A stretch of 64,000 nucleotides of DNA from Lentisphaerota bacterium (GCA_015061625.1 SUWG01000001.1:1-64000), one strand, 5' to 3'. Positions 28,544-38,603 are shown, counted from the stretch's first letter. Numbers and translations: made by a program. The notes: generated from the letters alone by a model not told the origin.

Positions 28544-31162
28544 TCAGAATTTCAAGTTGGTCACGATCGAATCCATCTGCTGCAAAACGGTACTCTGAAC
28601 ATTATTCATCGCATCATTCAAGCCGGTCAGATTGGCAGTGATCGAATATTCCACATCCCATTCCCATTCGCCATCCTCATATTCACGATCCAGACCGACC
28701 GTGGCGATCAACTGCCAGCAGTGGAATTTGCGCAACACCGCAAAACTCACCTCATCGATCGATCCTGCCGGTACATCATAGGTGAAGAGGAAGGAACCGA
28801 ATGTACGGTTATCCGGAGTCAGCGGCATATTTATCCGCAAATAGAAATCTTCGTCGGTTTCATCACTGTACTGCTCAAAATAACTCGCCGTATTGATCTG
28901 GGTCAGAGTCGATCCCATCGAATAACTGCTGCGCATCTCATACGGACGCGCATAGTTGTAACCGATCGTAAACTGCCAATTCGGTGCCGGAGTATAGGTC
29001 AGATTGATATCCCAGTAATTCAGCCAATCCAGAGCCAGACCGGTTTTTCCGGCATTGCGGCCGTGACGGATGGTGTCGGCTACTTCGCCGTCACCGCTGA
29101 TATCGATCAGAAATTCAGTATTCAGCGACAGGCCTTTGAAAATATTCCATGAAAGCAACGTGCCGATATTGCCCATCTGACTGATGCCATCGACCTTTTC
29201 CATGTGGATATCCCAATAATTTTCCATATAGAATAAGTCCCGCACACTGTTGCCGTCACGGGTCTGCAAACGGTTTATCACGCCCAGACGGAAGAAATTC
29301 TGCTTGGTGATCCGGTCAACATCATCGAAGAAATAGAGCCGTTTGCGATCCACCGTCGGTTTGGGAATAAAGGTGTAATTAACATAGGGCTGGATGATAT
29401 GACGCAAACCGTCAAGCCGGAAAAATTCACTGCGGATATCCTGCCAGGTGTTGTGCAGTTTGGTGGATAATTCAAAACCGAGTTCCACGGCGACCCGCAC
29501 TTTGGAACCGCCCCGGCTGTCGTAACTGCGGAAACGGTAACGGCCCAGATTCTGCGGTTCAGCCGCCATAAACATCGCCCGCAGATCATCATCACCGACC
29601 TTGGTCTTACTGCTGTCGGAATATGCCGTGATCCGGAATCCCGCCCGCGGTACCAGAGTGAAGAAATCCGTTGCGATCGGATAATAGAAAAAGTGGGTCG
29701 TATCCAGACGCAGAGCATCGTAATCACGCAGACGGTCATAACCTGACGGCGGCGGATCATCGAAATCGATCCATCTGCGCCGCAGATAACTTACATCGAA
29801 ATCACCCTGATAATAGATGCCGGTATTGAAAAGTTCCTGCCGCGGCACATCCAGACGCACTTCCGGCAGATGCTCGACCACGGTGTAAAAATCATTCACC
29901 CGGAAACGGGCATAGGCGGAAATGGAAAAGTGATCGAATTGCTGTTCCAGAGCGGCAAAGGTCGCCGGTTGGGGATCACGGTCATATTCACCCCGGAAGA
30001 AGTCCCGTTTGAAGTACGGGTCACTCTGGTAGTCGAACACCCCGCGGAAATCCAGTCGCGGCGTGATATGGGTCAGGTTGCTGATCCGGAAATCGTAACG
30101 CCAGTGCGGCACCTCCTGCCGGAAAAGATCGTAATCATCGGTTTCATAACGGTCGGTATCATAGATCGAATAGACGAAGAAATCCGTCCGGCTCTCCGGT
30201 GCATTCACGCGCCCCTCGATACCGTAACCGAAGCCGCGTTTTTCATACCAGTCGGCATGGATCTTGGCGGTGAAATAGGGCGTTTCCGTGAAAACCACCC
30301 GCCGGTAAAGGTTGATATAGTAACCCAGATCGCTGCTGTGACCGTATTGGAAACAGGCAAGGCCGGGATTTTCATCTTTGGGCTTGAAAAAGACCGGCAG
30401 CCACAGCACCGGCAGTCCGTAAACTTTGACCATGCCGTTGATCAGCAATATGGAGCGGTCACCCTGGTCGAAATCCGCATATTTCAATTCGTAAAACTGC
30501 GCTTCGTGGGGCGTCAACCGGATCTCACCGGCGGCAATGGAGTAGTGGGCATTATCCGATTCAAGAAATTCGCAGGAACTTACTTCCGCATCTTTCAGCG
30601 TGATGACCCCGTCGCTGGTGCGCACACCGGATGCCGCTTTGCAGACAAAAGTGGAATAACGGATCACCGGATTGATGAATTCAAAATAACTGGTGTTGAG
30701 GTTGCCGGTCACCCGGTCAGCGGAAATACGGTCGGTCTGAAATGCAAAAGAAACCGTGTAACTTCTCTCCCCCAGCACCGATACCGAGGTCGTAACTTCA
30801 CGGATCAGAACATTGGCTCTGCGCTCCATTTCCGCCAACGTTTCCAGCGATACCGAGCCGGAACCATTCTGCCAGCGGAAAATACGGATGTTGCCGATCG
30901 CCTCAAAATCATGACTTTCCATATTGATAATGATGCGGTCGGCATAGATTTCCAGAGTACCGGCAGGCAGATAAGCATTGCCCTCGATGATGATATTGTC
31001 GCCGACCACCCGCCATGAATCGGCATAGAGCCGTTTGAAGTCATCCGGCGTCATATCCCGCAAATCGCCCATCGCCGAGGCATAAACTTGCGGCACCGCA
31101 CAAATGATGGCGGCAAATATCAGCATGAGCAATCTTTTCACTCCGGAAAATCCTGCCATCAT
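28544..31162 (-). CDS. lptD: LPS-assembly outer-membrane protein LptD
   Basis: LptD is the beta-barrel that places lipopolysaccharide in the outer leaflet, with LptE. I start at MMAGFSGVKRLLM (31162), which begins a signal peptide ending near VYASA and has AAGGAGG upstream; the frame upstream of it is not supported. The 872-residue protein has an N-terminal OstA/LptA-like part (about 40-170) followed by a long alternating, aromatic-rich barrel ending in LKF. It lies one base after the acyltransferase stop. LptE is not visible. Confidence 0.88.
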   Translation of the reverse strand: MMAGFSGVKRLLMLIFAAIICAVPQVYASAMGDLRDMTPDDFKRLYADSWRVVGDNIIIEGNAYLPAGTLEIYADRIIINMESHDFEAIGNIRIFRWQNGSGSVSLETLAEMERRANVLIREVTTSVSVLGERSYTVSFAFQTDRISADRVTGNLNTSYFEFINPVIRYSTFVCKAASGVRTSDGVITLKDAEVSSCEFLESDNAHYSIAAGEIRLTPHEAQFYELKYADFDQGDRSILLINGMVKVYGLPVLWLPVFFKPKDENPGLACFQYGHSSDLGYYINLYRRVVFTETPYFTAKIHADWYEKRGFGYGIEGRVNAPESRTDFFVYSIYDTDRYETDDYDLFRQEVPHWRYDFRISNLTHITPRLDFRGVFDYQSDPYFKRDFFRGEYDRDPQPATFAALEQQFDHFSISAYARFRVNDFYTVVEHLPEVRLDVPRQELFNTGIYYQGDFDVSYLRRRWIDFDDPPPSGYDRLRDYDALRLDTTHFFYYPIATDFFTLVPRAGFRITAYSDSSKTKVGDDDLRAMFMAAEPQNLGRYRFRSYDSRGGSKVRVAVELGFELSTKLHNTWQDIRSEFFRLDGLRHIIQPYVNYTFIPKPTVDRKRLYFFDDVDRITKQNFFRLGVINRLQTRDGNSVRDLFYMENYWDIHMEKVDGISQMGNIGTLLSWNIFKGLSLNTEFLIDISGDGEVADTIRHGRNAGKTGLALDWLNYWDINLTYTPAPNWQFTIGYNYARPYEMRSSYSMGSTLTQINTASYFEQYSDETDEDFYLRINMPLTPDNRTFGSFLFTYDVPAGSIDEVSFAVLRKFHCWQLIATVGLDREYEDGEWEWDVEYSITANLTGLNDAMNNVQSTVLQQMDSIVTNLKF

Positions 31163-31163
31163 T

Positions 31164-31967
31164 TTACTTCTCCTCCTTTTTCCAACGTTCAAAGGCTGAA
31201 GCAATGAATTCTTCCACATACTGCTGCTGGGCGTTGCCGTTGCCCTCGATCGCCATGGGCGGACCGAATTCAAAATGCACATCCCGCTCCGGATGGATCG
31301 GCCCCAGATCACGGAGGATCCTGCCGTTTTCCAGAATGTCGGTTTTCAATGCCATCGGCACCACCGGCACCCCGGCGGATTTCGCCAGTTTGACCCCGAT
31401 GGAGTTGAATTGTTCCCGGTCGAAAACCCTCGTTCTGGTCGCTTGCGGAAACACGATCATCGACCGCCCCGCCTGCAACACCTTCTTGCCCTCGGTCAGC
31501 ACCGTTTTCAAATCCTCTCTGGGATTGGTGCGCGATACGCCGATGGCTTTCATCGAAGTCAGAATATCTTTGATATACGCCGTACGCAACAGCGACTCCT
31601 TGACCACAAAGGAGAAATCCACATACTCCCGGATGATGGCGTGCAAGGCGGCAGTTTCCAGCAAACTCATGTGGTTGCCGATGATCACCACCGGCCGACC
31701 GTCAAGATCACGCAGATGATTCAGCCCCCGCAAATGCAGTTTGGCTCCGCAATCCTCGACCAGCCGGATATTTTCATTGGAATAGTGTATCTGCATATCG
31801 CCGTCAAGTTTGCCCTTTGAAGCACAACGGCCGCTGCGCATGAAAGTACGGAAATTACGCCAGTAAAAGTACCAGCGGCTTTTGAACATCAGTTTGAAAC
31901 CCAATGCGACCTTGTGGTCGGCCGGTGTATCATAACTGTCAAGCCCCTTGAATAAATATTCGGACAT
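31164..31967 (-). CDS. PlsC/LpxL-like acyltransferase
   Basis: The 267-residue protein has the glycerolipid acyltransferase pattern: GNHMSLLE at residues 97-104 in place of the usual NHx4D, a central basic/hydrophobic part, FPQATRTR in place of FPEGTR, and a VPVVPMALK block. It may acylate a phospholipid or lipid A precursor at the inner membrane. Being first in the operon with lptD and hldD favours an envelope role. The Glu-for-Asp change in the catalytic motif is notable. Confidence 0.8.
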   Translation of the reverse strand: MSEYLFKGLDSYDTPADHKVALGFKLMFKSRWYFYWRNFRTFMRSGRCASKGKLDGDMQIHYSNENIRLVEDCGAKLHLRGLNHLRDLDGRPVVIIGNHMSLLETAALHAIIREYVDFSFVVKESLLRTAYIKDILTSMKAIGVSRTNPREDLKTVLTEGKKVLQAGRSMIVFPQATRTRVFDREQFNSIGVKLAKSAGVPVVPMALKTDILENGRILRDLGPIHPERDVHFEFGPPMAIEGNGNAQQQYVEEFIASAFERWKKEEK

Positions 31968-32048
31968 TAAAATTCCCCCGCCTGCGCTATGTTATTATTC
32001 GTCGATATCCCAACACTTGAGAAACTTGCACACTTTTCAGTAAAACAT

Positions 32049-32080
32049 AAAGGCATATCCTTATTGAAAACAATGCCTTT
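32049..32080 (-). promoter_or_regulatory. Inverted repeat at the start of the envelope operon mRNA
   Basis: AAAGGCAT (32049-32056) and ATGCCTTT (32073-32080) flank 16 bases. The upper arm begins about 5 bases after the -10 box of the promoter at 32085-32113, so the transcript would start with a hairpin, or the site is an operator over the start point. Confidence 0.45.
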
Positions 32081-32084
32081 ATTT

Positions 32085-32113
32085 AATATATCACCACAAT
32101 ATATATAATGCAA
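32085..32113 (-). promoter_or_regulatory. Promoter of the acyltransferase-lptD-hldD-rsmB operon
   Basis: Minus strand: TTGCAT (32108-32113), 17-base spacer, TATATT (32085-32090). The leader to the first start codon is about 110 bases. Confidence 0.6.
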
Positions 32114-32119
32114 GAACTT

Positions 32120-32156
32120 CACCGTTTTTGCCCTTCATCCCCGGACAAAAACGGTG
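32120..32156 (-). terminator. Terminator-like hairpin after valS
   Basis: CACCGTTTTTG (32120-32130) and CAAAAACGGTG (32146-32156) form an 11-base-pair stem, 30 bases after the valS stop. The U-run on the minus strand is poor (AAGTTCTTGC). It directly precedes the -35 of the next promoter, so it may insulate the two operons. Confidence 0.5.
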
Positions 32157-32186
32157 TTTATTCTCTTTTTCACCCGGCAGAACCGG

Positions 32187-34841
32187 TCACTTGGCCAGCA
32201 CCGCCAGCAATTTTTGCGTTTCTTCCGCTTTCTGTTCCAACTCGGCCAGTTTGCTTCTGGTATCGGCAACCACTTGCGCCGGAGCAGAATTGACAAACTT
32301 CTCATTGGCCAGACGCGCTTTGGTGCCGCCGATCCATTTTTCCAGATCCGCCATCTGTTTTTTCAACCGGGCGATCTCGGCATCGATGTCGATCAGATCC
32401 GCCAGCGGCAGAGTGATCACGCCGCAGGCGACCGTCTGACCGGCACCCGCACCGTTTGCCGCCGTATCAAAGGCTTCGCCGGAAATTTCGATTTCAGCGG
32501 CATTGAGCAAACTTTTCAGCGATGCCAATTCACCGGTCAAAAAGTCGCGCATTTCATCATTGGCGGCTTTGACGTGGAAGTTGAGTTTTTTACCATCCGG
32601 CAGATTGTAACTGCTGCGCAGGAAGCGACCGGCACGGATCAATTCAAATTTGGCATCGGTCAGCACCGCCTTTGCCGCATCGCTCCGGCCGCTGCCGACC
32701 GTCGGGAACTCCTCGTACATCAGGAATTTGCCCTCTTCGACAAAACCCATACGGTGCGCCAGTTCCTCGGTGATGAAAGGCATGAATGGATGCAGCAGTT
32801 TCAAAATCCGGAACAAAGCATAATCCAACACTGCCAGTGCGCGTTCTTTTTCCGCGCCGCCAGCCCGCATCGGAACTTTTTCGGCTTCCACGAACCAGTC
32901 GCAGAAATCGCTCCACACCAGATCATACAAAGCGTGGGCCGCCGCATGGAAATTGAATTTTTCCAATTCGCTCTCGATCGTTTCCGTAGCGGCATCCAGT
33001 TTGGCGAGCATCCAGTTTTCATCACTGGAAAGCTCTCCGGCAGGCAGACTCCGGCAATCCGCCGAACAATCGCCCTGCATCTGGCGGAAACGGCAGGCAT
33101 TCCACAACTTGTTGGCAAAGTTTCTGCCGATCTCGCATTTTTCATTGCTGTATTTGATGTCGATACCAAGCGGAGCGATGTAAACAATGGAAAAACGCAG
33201 CGCATCGGCACCGTATTCGCGAATGACATCCAGCGGGTCGGGGGAGTTGCCCAGACTCTTGGAAAGTTTTCTGCCCAGCTCGTCACGGATCAAACTGGTG
33301 AAGTAGACGTTGTTAAAAGGAATCTCTCCTTTGAATTCACAACCCGCCATAATCATACGCGCCACCCAGAAAAAGATGATATCCGGAGCGGTCACCAAAT
33401 CGTTGGTCGGGTAGAATTTCGCCATTTCCTCCTCACCCTCATTGGGCCAGCCCATGATGGAAAACGGCCACAGCCAACTGCTGAACCAGGTATCCAGCAC
33501 GTCCTCTTCCTGCCGCCAGTTGTCGCCCTGCGGAGCAGTTTCGCCGACGTAGACTTCACCTTTTTCATTGTACCATGCCGGAATGCGGTGGCCCCACCAC
33601 AACTGGCGGGAAATACACCAATCCTGAATATTCTCCATCCAGTGGAAATAGGTTTTCGTCCATCTTTCCGGATGGAATTTGATCTTACCGCTTTTCACCG
33701 CTTCGATCGCCGGTTTGGCAAGTTCGCCCATTTTGCAGAACCACTGGGCACTGACCAGTGTTTCGATCGGCACATTGCCGCGCTCGGAGTAACCGACGGC
33801 ATGGGTGATATCTTCGATCTTTTCCAGCAATCCGGCTTCTTCCATGCGCTTCACGCACAATTCACGGGCATCAAAGCGATCCATGCCGGCAAATTCCGCC
33901 GGACAGAGATCGTTGAGTGAACCATCCGGATTCATGATATTGATAACTTCCAGATTGCAGCGTTTGCCCACTTCAAAGTCGTTGGGGTCGTGGCCCGGAG
34001 TGATCTTCACACAGCCGGTTCCCTTGGTCGGGTCGGCGTGCTGATCGCCGACGATGGGGATCTCCCGGTCAGTCAGCGGCAGTTTGACCATCTTGCCGAT
34101 CAAATCTTTGAACCGGGGATCTTCCGGATGAACCGCCACGGCAGTATCACCGAACATCGTTTCCGGACGGGTGGTCGCCACGGTCAGGAAACCACTGCCA
34201 TCAGCCAGCGGATAGCGGAAATAATAGAATTTGCCCGCCACATCTTTGTAGATGACCTCCTCATCCGACAACGCACTTTTCGCCGCCGGACACCAGTTGA
34301 TCATCCGCTGACCGCGGTAAATATAACCTTTTTCATAAAGTTGGATAAAGACTTTGCGCACCGCCGCAGAAAGCCCCTCATCCATGGTGAAACGCTCTCT
34401 TTCCCAGTCGCAGGAACAACCCAGTGTACGCAACTGGCGGATGATCTTGCCGCCGAATTCCTCTTTCCACTGCCAGACCCGTTTGATGAATTCATCCCGG
34501 CCCAGTTCGTCACGGGTGACATTTTCAGTTTCCTTGAGATATTTGACCACGCGCGCTTCCGTGGCGATACCGGCATGGTCGGTGCCGGGGAACCAGCACA
34601 CTTCAAAACCTTTCATCCGCGCCCGGCGGCAGAGGATATCCTGCAACGTGTTGTTGAGGACATGGCCCAGCGTCAGAATACCCGTCACATTCGGCGGGGG
34701 AATGACGATGGAATATCCCGGCTTGCCGGACTTCGGATCGCCATGAAAGCAATTTGCCTTTTCCCATTCGGGAAACCATTTCTTTTCCACATCTGCCGAT
34801 TCATACGCTCTCGGCAACGGTTCCATTTTTGCCATTTTCAT
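32187..34841 (-). CDS. valS: Valyl-tRNA synthetase
   Basis: This class I enzyme charges and proofreads tRNA-Val. The 884-residue protein has the HIGH-type motif PPPNVTGILTLGHVLN (about residues 48-63), the CP1 editing domain, KLSKSLGNS as the KMSKS loop, the anticodon domain, and the C-terminal coiled-coil arm (DAEIARLKKQMADLEKW). It starts 18 bases after secA. ATGs at codons 1, 3 and 6 make the exact start uncertain by a few residues. Confidence 0.97.
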   Translation of the reverse strand: MKMAKMEPLPRAYESADVEKKWFPEWEKANCFHGDPKSGKPGYSIVIPPPNVTGILTLGHVLNNTLQDILCRRARMKGFEVCWFPGTDHAGIATEARVVKYLKETENVTRDELGRDEFIKRVWQWKEEFGGKIIRQLRTLGCSCDWERERFTMDEGLSAAVRKVFIQLYEKGYIYRGQRMINWCPAAKSALSDEEVIYKDVAGKFYYFRYPLADGSGFLTVATTRPETMFGDTAVAVHPEDPRFKDLIGKMVKLPLTDREIPIVGDQHADPTKGTGCVKITPGHDPNDFEVGKRCNLEVINIMNPDGSLNDLCPAEFAGMDRFDARELCVKRMEEAGLLEKIEDITHAVGYSERGNVPIETLVSAQWFCKMGELAKPAIEAVKSGKIKFHPERWTKTYFHWMENIQDWCISRQLWWGHRIPAWYNEKGEVYVGETAPQGDNWRQEEDVLDTWFSSWLWPFSIMGWPNEGEEEMAKFYPTNDLVTAPDIIFFWVARMIMAGCEFKGEIPFNNVYFTSLIRDELGRKLSKSLGNSPDPLDVIREYGADALRFSIVYIAPLGIDIKYSNEKCEIGRNFANKLWNACRFRQMQGDCSADCRSLPAGELSSDENWMLAKLDAATETIESELEKFNFHAAAHALYDLVWSDFCDWFVEAEKVPMRAGGAEKERALAVLDYALFRILKLLHPFMPFITEELAHRMGFVEEGKFLMYEEFPTVGSGRSDAAKAVLTDAKFELIRAGRFLRSSYNLPDGKKLNFHVKAANDEMRDFLTGELASLKSLLNAAEIEISGEAFDTAANGAGAGQTVACGVITLPLADLIDIDAEIARLKKQMADLEKWIGGTKARLANEKFVNSAPAQVVADTRSKLAELEQKAEETQKLLAVLAK

Positions 34842-34859
34842 TTATCTCCAAAAGATGAT

Positions 34860-37838
34860 TCACTGCTCATTACCGCAGCATTTTTTATATTTTTTTCCAC
34901 TGCCGCAGGGGCAGAGATCGTTACGGCCGACTTTGGGAGCCTCCCGGTGAAAGGTGATGTTGACCTCCTCTTTGGGGGCTTCCTGCGCCTCTTCATTCTT
35001 GCCGGGAACCGGCAGACCGAATTGTTCCATGGTCTGATGGCGCAACTCCAGCGGCATGGAAGCGAGAAATTCCTCCAGCGACATCCGGCGGCGGATGGTC
35101 AGACGGAAAAGGTTTTTCGCCACATTGGTAAAGACCTGATCCATCATGCTCTTGAATATGCCGAATGCCTCATTTTTATACTCGACCAGCGGATCTTTCT
35201 GGGCGTAGACCCGCAACGACATACTCGAACGCAACTGATCCATGGAGTAGAGATGCTCCTGCCACAGACGGTCGATCGCTTCCAATACAGTGTGCCGCTG
35301 CAAATATGCCAATTCCTCTTCTTCAGTATTGGCGTTGCGCTCCTGATAGGCACTTTCGATCTTTTCGATGATCTGCAGATTGAGCGCATTGAAGTCGGTA
35401 ACTTTGCCGTCGGAAATTCCGGCGGTGAAAAATTCCGCTTTGAAATCCAGCGGGAAAAGCACGTTGAGTTCCGCCGCCAGTTTATCCGCCTGAAATTTGC
35501 TGTCATTCTTGCCGTCACTGCTCACGGCAACTTTCATAACCAGTTCCTCGACCACCTGGTCGATGATGCCGAAAAGCACATCGTGCGGCTTGTCGGAAAG
35601 CAGCGCATCCCGGCGCAGAGCGTAAACGATCTCCCGCTGTTTATTCATCACATCGTCGAAATCCAGCGTGCGCTTACGGATGCCGAAGTGCTGCTGCTCC
35701 ACCCGTTTCTGGGCGGTTTCGATCGACTTATCCAGCCATGGATGCTGAAGTTCATCGCCCTCTTTCAAACCGAAACGGTCGAAAATCTTGATGATCCGGT
35801 CGCCGCCGAAAAGACGCATGAGGTCGTCTTCCAGAGAGACATAGAATTTGGAACTGCCCGGATCGCCCTGACGGGAACAGCGGCCGCGCAACTGGCGGTC
35901 GATGCGCCGGGAATCGTGACGGGAACTGCCGATGACGTGCAAACCGCCTTTTTCCGCCACACCTTCACCGAGTTTGATGTCGGTACCGCGGCCGGCCATG
36001 TTGGTCGCCACGGTGACTGCCCCGATCTGACCGGCACGGGCAACGATCTCGGCTTCGTGCTGGTGATTTTTGGCATTCAAGACGTTATGAGGTATCTTGC
36101 GCCCCTTGAGCATACGGGAAAGCGTTTCCGAATCGCCCACGGAGATCGTGCCGAGCAAAACCGGCTGACCTTTTTCGTGTCTTTCGATCACATCATCAAG
36201 GATCGCTTTGAATTTTTCCCGCTTGGTTTTGAAAATGGAGTCATTCTCATCTTTGCGGATACAGGGCCGGTTGGTGGGGATGACCGTGACATCCAGCTTG
36301 TAGATCTGGTGGAATTCCGAGGCTTCCGTTTCCGCCGTACCGGTCATACCGGCCAGTTTGCTGTACATACGGAAATAGTTCTGGATGGTGATGGTCGCCA
36401 TCGTCTGGGTCTCCTGCTCGATGGGGACATCTTCTTTGGCTTCCAGAGCCTGATGCAGACCATCGGAGAAACGGCGGCCGGGCATCAGACGGCCGGTATG
36501 CTCGTCAACGATCATAACCTTTTTATCCATAACGACATAATTCACATCTTTCTCAAAGAGGCAGTAAGCCTTGAGCAACTGTGAAAGGTCATGGAGTTTT
36601 TCGCTCTGCCGGGCGAATTCATCCTGAAATTTATTTTTCTTTTCCACCCGTGCTTCGGCGGAGAGCGTTTCATCGGTTTCGATTTTGTGCAATTCGCCCA
36701 GCAGATCCGGCACGATGAATTCTTCCGGCTTATCCGGACTGATGGCGTTACGGCCCTGTTCGGTAAGGTCGGCTTCGTGGGTCTTTTCATCGATGGTGAA
36801 GTAGAGGATGGACTGCACTTCCTGAAGCATTCCCCGGTTGTTGTCGCTGTGGACTTTGGAATCGAGTCTTTCGACTTCCCGCAGAATTTCGCCGTCTTCC
36901 AGAGTGTGCAGCAACTGGCGGTGGGTGGGCATACCGTATTTGACCTGAAGCAGTTTCAGACACGCCGCTTCTCTTTCCTCATCGGTGATGACCTCCTGCG
37001 CCAGCACATCTTTGGCCTCACGCACCAGACGGGAACAGAGCATATTCTGCTTGGTGTAAAGGGAAGCGACCAGCGGTTTCAACTGGGCAAACTGGTTGGT
37101 CGCCTGCGGCACCGGGCCGGAAATGATCAGCGGAGTTCTCGCTTCGTCGATCAGAATACTGTCGATCTCGTCCACGATGGCGAAATAGTGGTCACGCTGA
37201 ACGATCTGATCGGCTTCCGTTGCCATGCCCATATCCCGCAGATAGTCGAAACCGAATTCACTGTTGGTTCCGTAAGTGATATCACAGGCATACTGCTCTT
37301 TGCGGATACTGGGCGGCTGCATATTCTGCAGACAACCGACCGTCAGGCCGAGAAATTCATAGACCATGCCCATCCATTCGGAGTCGCGGCGGGCGAGGTA
37401 ATCGTTGACCGTGACCAACTGGCAGTTTTTGCCGGTCAGAGCATTGAGATAAAGCGGCATGGTCGCCACGAGAGTCTTACCTTCACCGGTGGCCATTTCC
37501 GCGATCGAACCGCGATGCAAAGCGATACCGCCCATGAGCTGAACGTCAAAAGGGATCATATTCCAGGTCTGCTCCTGACCGCAGACCTCACGGGTCCTGC
37601 CGCACATTCTGCGGCAGGCATTCTTGACCACGGCAAATGCTTCGCACATGATATCGTCAAGGGTCTCACCTTTAGCCAGACGCTCTTTGAATTCCGGAGT
37701 TTTGGCCTGCAGTTCCTCATCCGTAAGTTTCTGATACTCAACTTCGAGGGCATTGATCCGGGCGACCAGCGGTTTCATCCGCTTGACATCCCGTTGGCTT
37801 TTCGTGCCGAATATTGCTTTGATAAGCGCATTTATCAT
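34860..37838 (-). CDS. secA: Preprotein translocase ATPase SecA
   Basis: SecA drives export through SecYEG. The 992-residue protein has MATGEGKTL (Walker A), a DEIDSILIDEART block (Walker B), the preprotein cross-linking domain, the second helicase domain with NMAGRGTDI, and the C-terminal zinc tail NDLCPCGSGKKYKKCCG that binds SecB or phospholipid. Length is normal for Gram-negative SecA. It appears to form a two-gene operon with valS. Confidence 0.98.
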   Translation of the reverse strand: MINALIKAIFGTKSQRDVKRMKPLVARINALEVEYQKLTDEELQAKTPEFKERLAKGETLDDIMCEAFAVVKNACRRMCGRTREVCGQEQTWNMIPFDVQLMGGIALHRGSIAEMATGEGKTLVATMPLYLNALTGKNCQLVTVNDYLARRDSEWMGMVYEFLGLTVGCLQNMQPPSIRKEQYACDITYGTNSEFGFDYLRDMGMATEADQIVQRDHYFAIVDEIDSILIDEARTPLIISGPVPQATNQFAQLKPLVASLYTKQNMLCSRLVREAKDVLAQEVITDEEREAACLKLLQVKYGMPTHRQLLHTLEDGEILREVERLDSKVHSDNNRGMLQEVQSILYFTIDEKTHEADLTEQGRNAISPDKPEEFIVPDLLGELHKIETDETLSAEARVEKKNKFQDEFARQSEKLHDLSQLLKAYCLFEKDVNYVVMDKKVMIVDEHTGRLMPGRRFSDGLHQALEAKEDVPIEQETQTMATITIQNYFRMYSKLAGMTGTAETEASEFHQIYKLDVTVIPTNRPCIRKDENDSIFKTKREKFKAILDDVIERHEKGQPVLLGTISVGDSETLSRMLKGRKIPHNVLNAKNHQHEAEIVARAGQIGAVTVATNMAGRGTDIKLGEGVAEKGGLHVIGSSRHDSRRIDRQLRGRCSRQGDPGSSKFYVSLEDDLMRLFGGDRIIKIFDRFGLKEGDELQHPWLDKSIETAQKRVEQQHFGIRKRTLDFDDVMNKQREIVYALRRDALLSDKPHDVLFGIIDQVVEELVMKVAVSSDGKNDSKFQADKLAAELNVLFPLDFKAEFFTAGISDGKVTDFNALNLQIIEKIESAYQERNANTEEEELAYLQRHTVLEAIDRLWQEHLYSMDQLRSSMSLRVYAQKDPLVEYKNEAFGIFKSMMDQVFTNVAKNLFRLTIRRRMSLEEFLASMPLELRHQTMEQFGLPVPGKNEEAQEAPKEEVNITFHREAPKVGRNDLCPCGSGKKYKKCCGNEQ

Positions 37839-38210
37839 CGGAAATATCCTTCCTTTATTCTTTATATTTCAACATTTACAAAATTCTGAACCACTACAGT
37901 TCGACCTCTGCCGGATAATGAATTGCTACTTTCATTCTGCCTCGCCGCATCCGGAAATATCGACCGTTTTCACGCTGTTTTCAAGGCACCGGCCGGATCG
38001 GAGAAAACTTCCGGAGCCACCTTGCATCATCATAAAACATTGGTGTTCCCGATGCCGGAAATCTGACAGAAATCCTCTCCGGAAACCCCGTTTTATTCCA
38101 TTCTATAAGTGCGCCGAAGGGCGAAAGGATATTTTCAATGCCTTTCGCCCTGCCGCCGATCAAATTTTCCGCACCTGTTTAACCGCAGATGCCACGGTAT
38201 AATCTCAATC
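37839..38210. other. Intergenic region upstream of secA (372 bases)
   Basis: No convincing gene or clear promoter. The main structure is a perfect 11-base inverted repeat at 38118-38151 with no U-run on either side. A 60-codon open frame on the minus strand (37981-38163) crosses that palindrome and has no ribosome-binding site, so I do not annotate it. Confidence 0.5.
38118..38151. repeat. 11-base inverted repeat near secA
   Basis: AGGGCGAAAGG (38118-38128) and CCTTTCGCCCT (38141-38151) with a 12-base loop. It lies about 60 bases after the zinc-ribbon gene stop. It could be a weak transcript end or an interspersed palindromic element; other copies cannot be checked here. Confidence 0.5.
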
Positions 38211-38603
38211 TCAACGGAACATTTGCGGATTGGACGGCTCGACCCACAAGTGGAAGTCGATCTTGCGTCCGGAGATCTCCAGTGTGATCAGAGTATTGAG
38301 CCGGGTCAGCAACAGGGCGTAAGGTACGCGCACTTCGCCGCCGGCGACATTCACCGATACGACACTGTCTCCTAAAATATCCTCACATTCACGGATATCA
38401 GAGATCAGCTTCATCATCCGTGTCAGTTTGTCCCGCAGAACCGCATCCAGAGCGTAAGCCCGGTGACAGACCGGGCAGACCGCCTGAAATTCCGGGTCTG
38501 CGACGTTGATCAAATCAAATGCGACCACTCCCTCACAGTTGTCAGTCAGACAGTGAAAGTCCAGTTGTGCTTTGGGAGCGGCAGCGTTCTTTTCCGTACT
38601 CAT
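38211..38603 (-). CDS. Uncharacterised zinc-ribbon-like protein
   Basis: I do not recognise a family for this 130-residue protein. It has Cys18 and Cys23, then CPVC at about residues 43-46, suggesting a small zinc knuckle, followed by a helical part and a C-terminal stretch with beta-like alternation (KIDFHLWVEP). Its start overlaps the EIIA-like gene by 4 bases, so the two are translated together and may act together. Soluble, no signal peptide. Confidence 0.75.
   Translation of the reverse strand: MSTEKNAAAPKAQLDFHCLTDNCEGVVAFDLINVADPEFQAVCPVCHRAYALDAVLRDKLTRMMKLISDIRECEDILGDSVVSVNVAGGEVRVPYALLLTRLNTLITLEISGRKIDFHLWVEPSNPQMFR

Noticed and set aside
33990-36584. An 864-codon open frame on the plus strand across the valS-secA junction
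   Set aside because: It is antisense to two well-conserved genes. Such frames arise from the codon bias of the real strand, and the translation has no recognisable motif.
37981-38163. A 60-codon minus-strand frame upstream of secA
   Set aside because: It runs through the 11-base palindrome, has no ribosome-binding site and no recognisable protein pattern.
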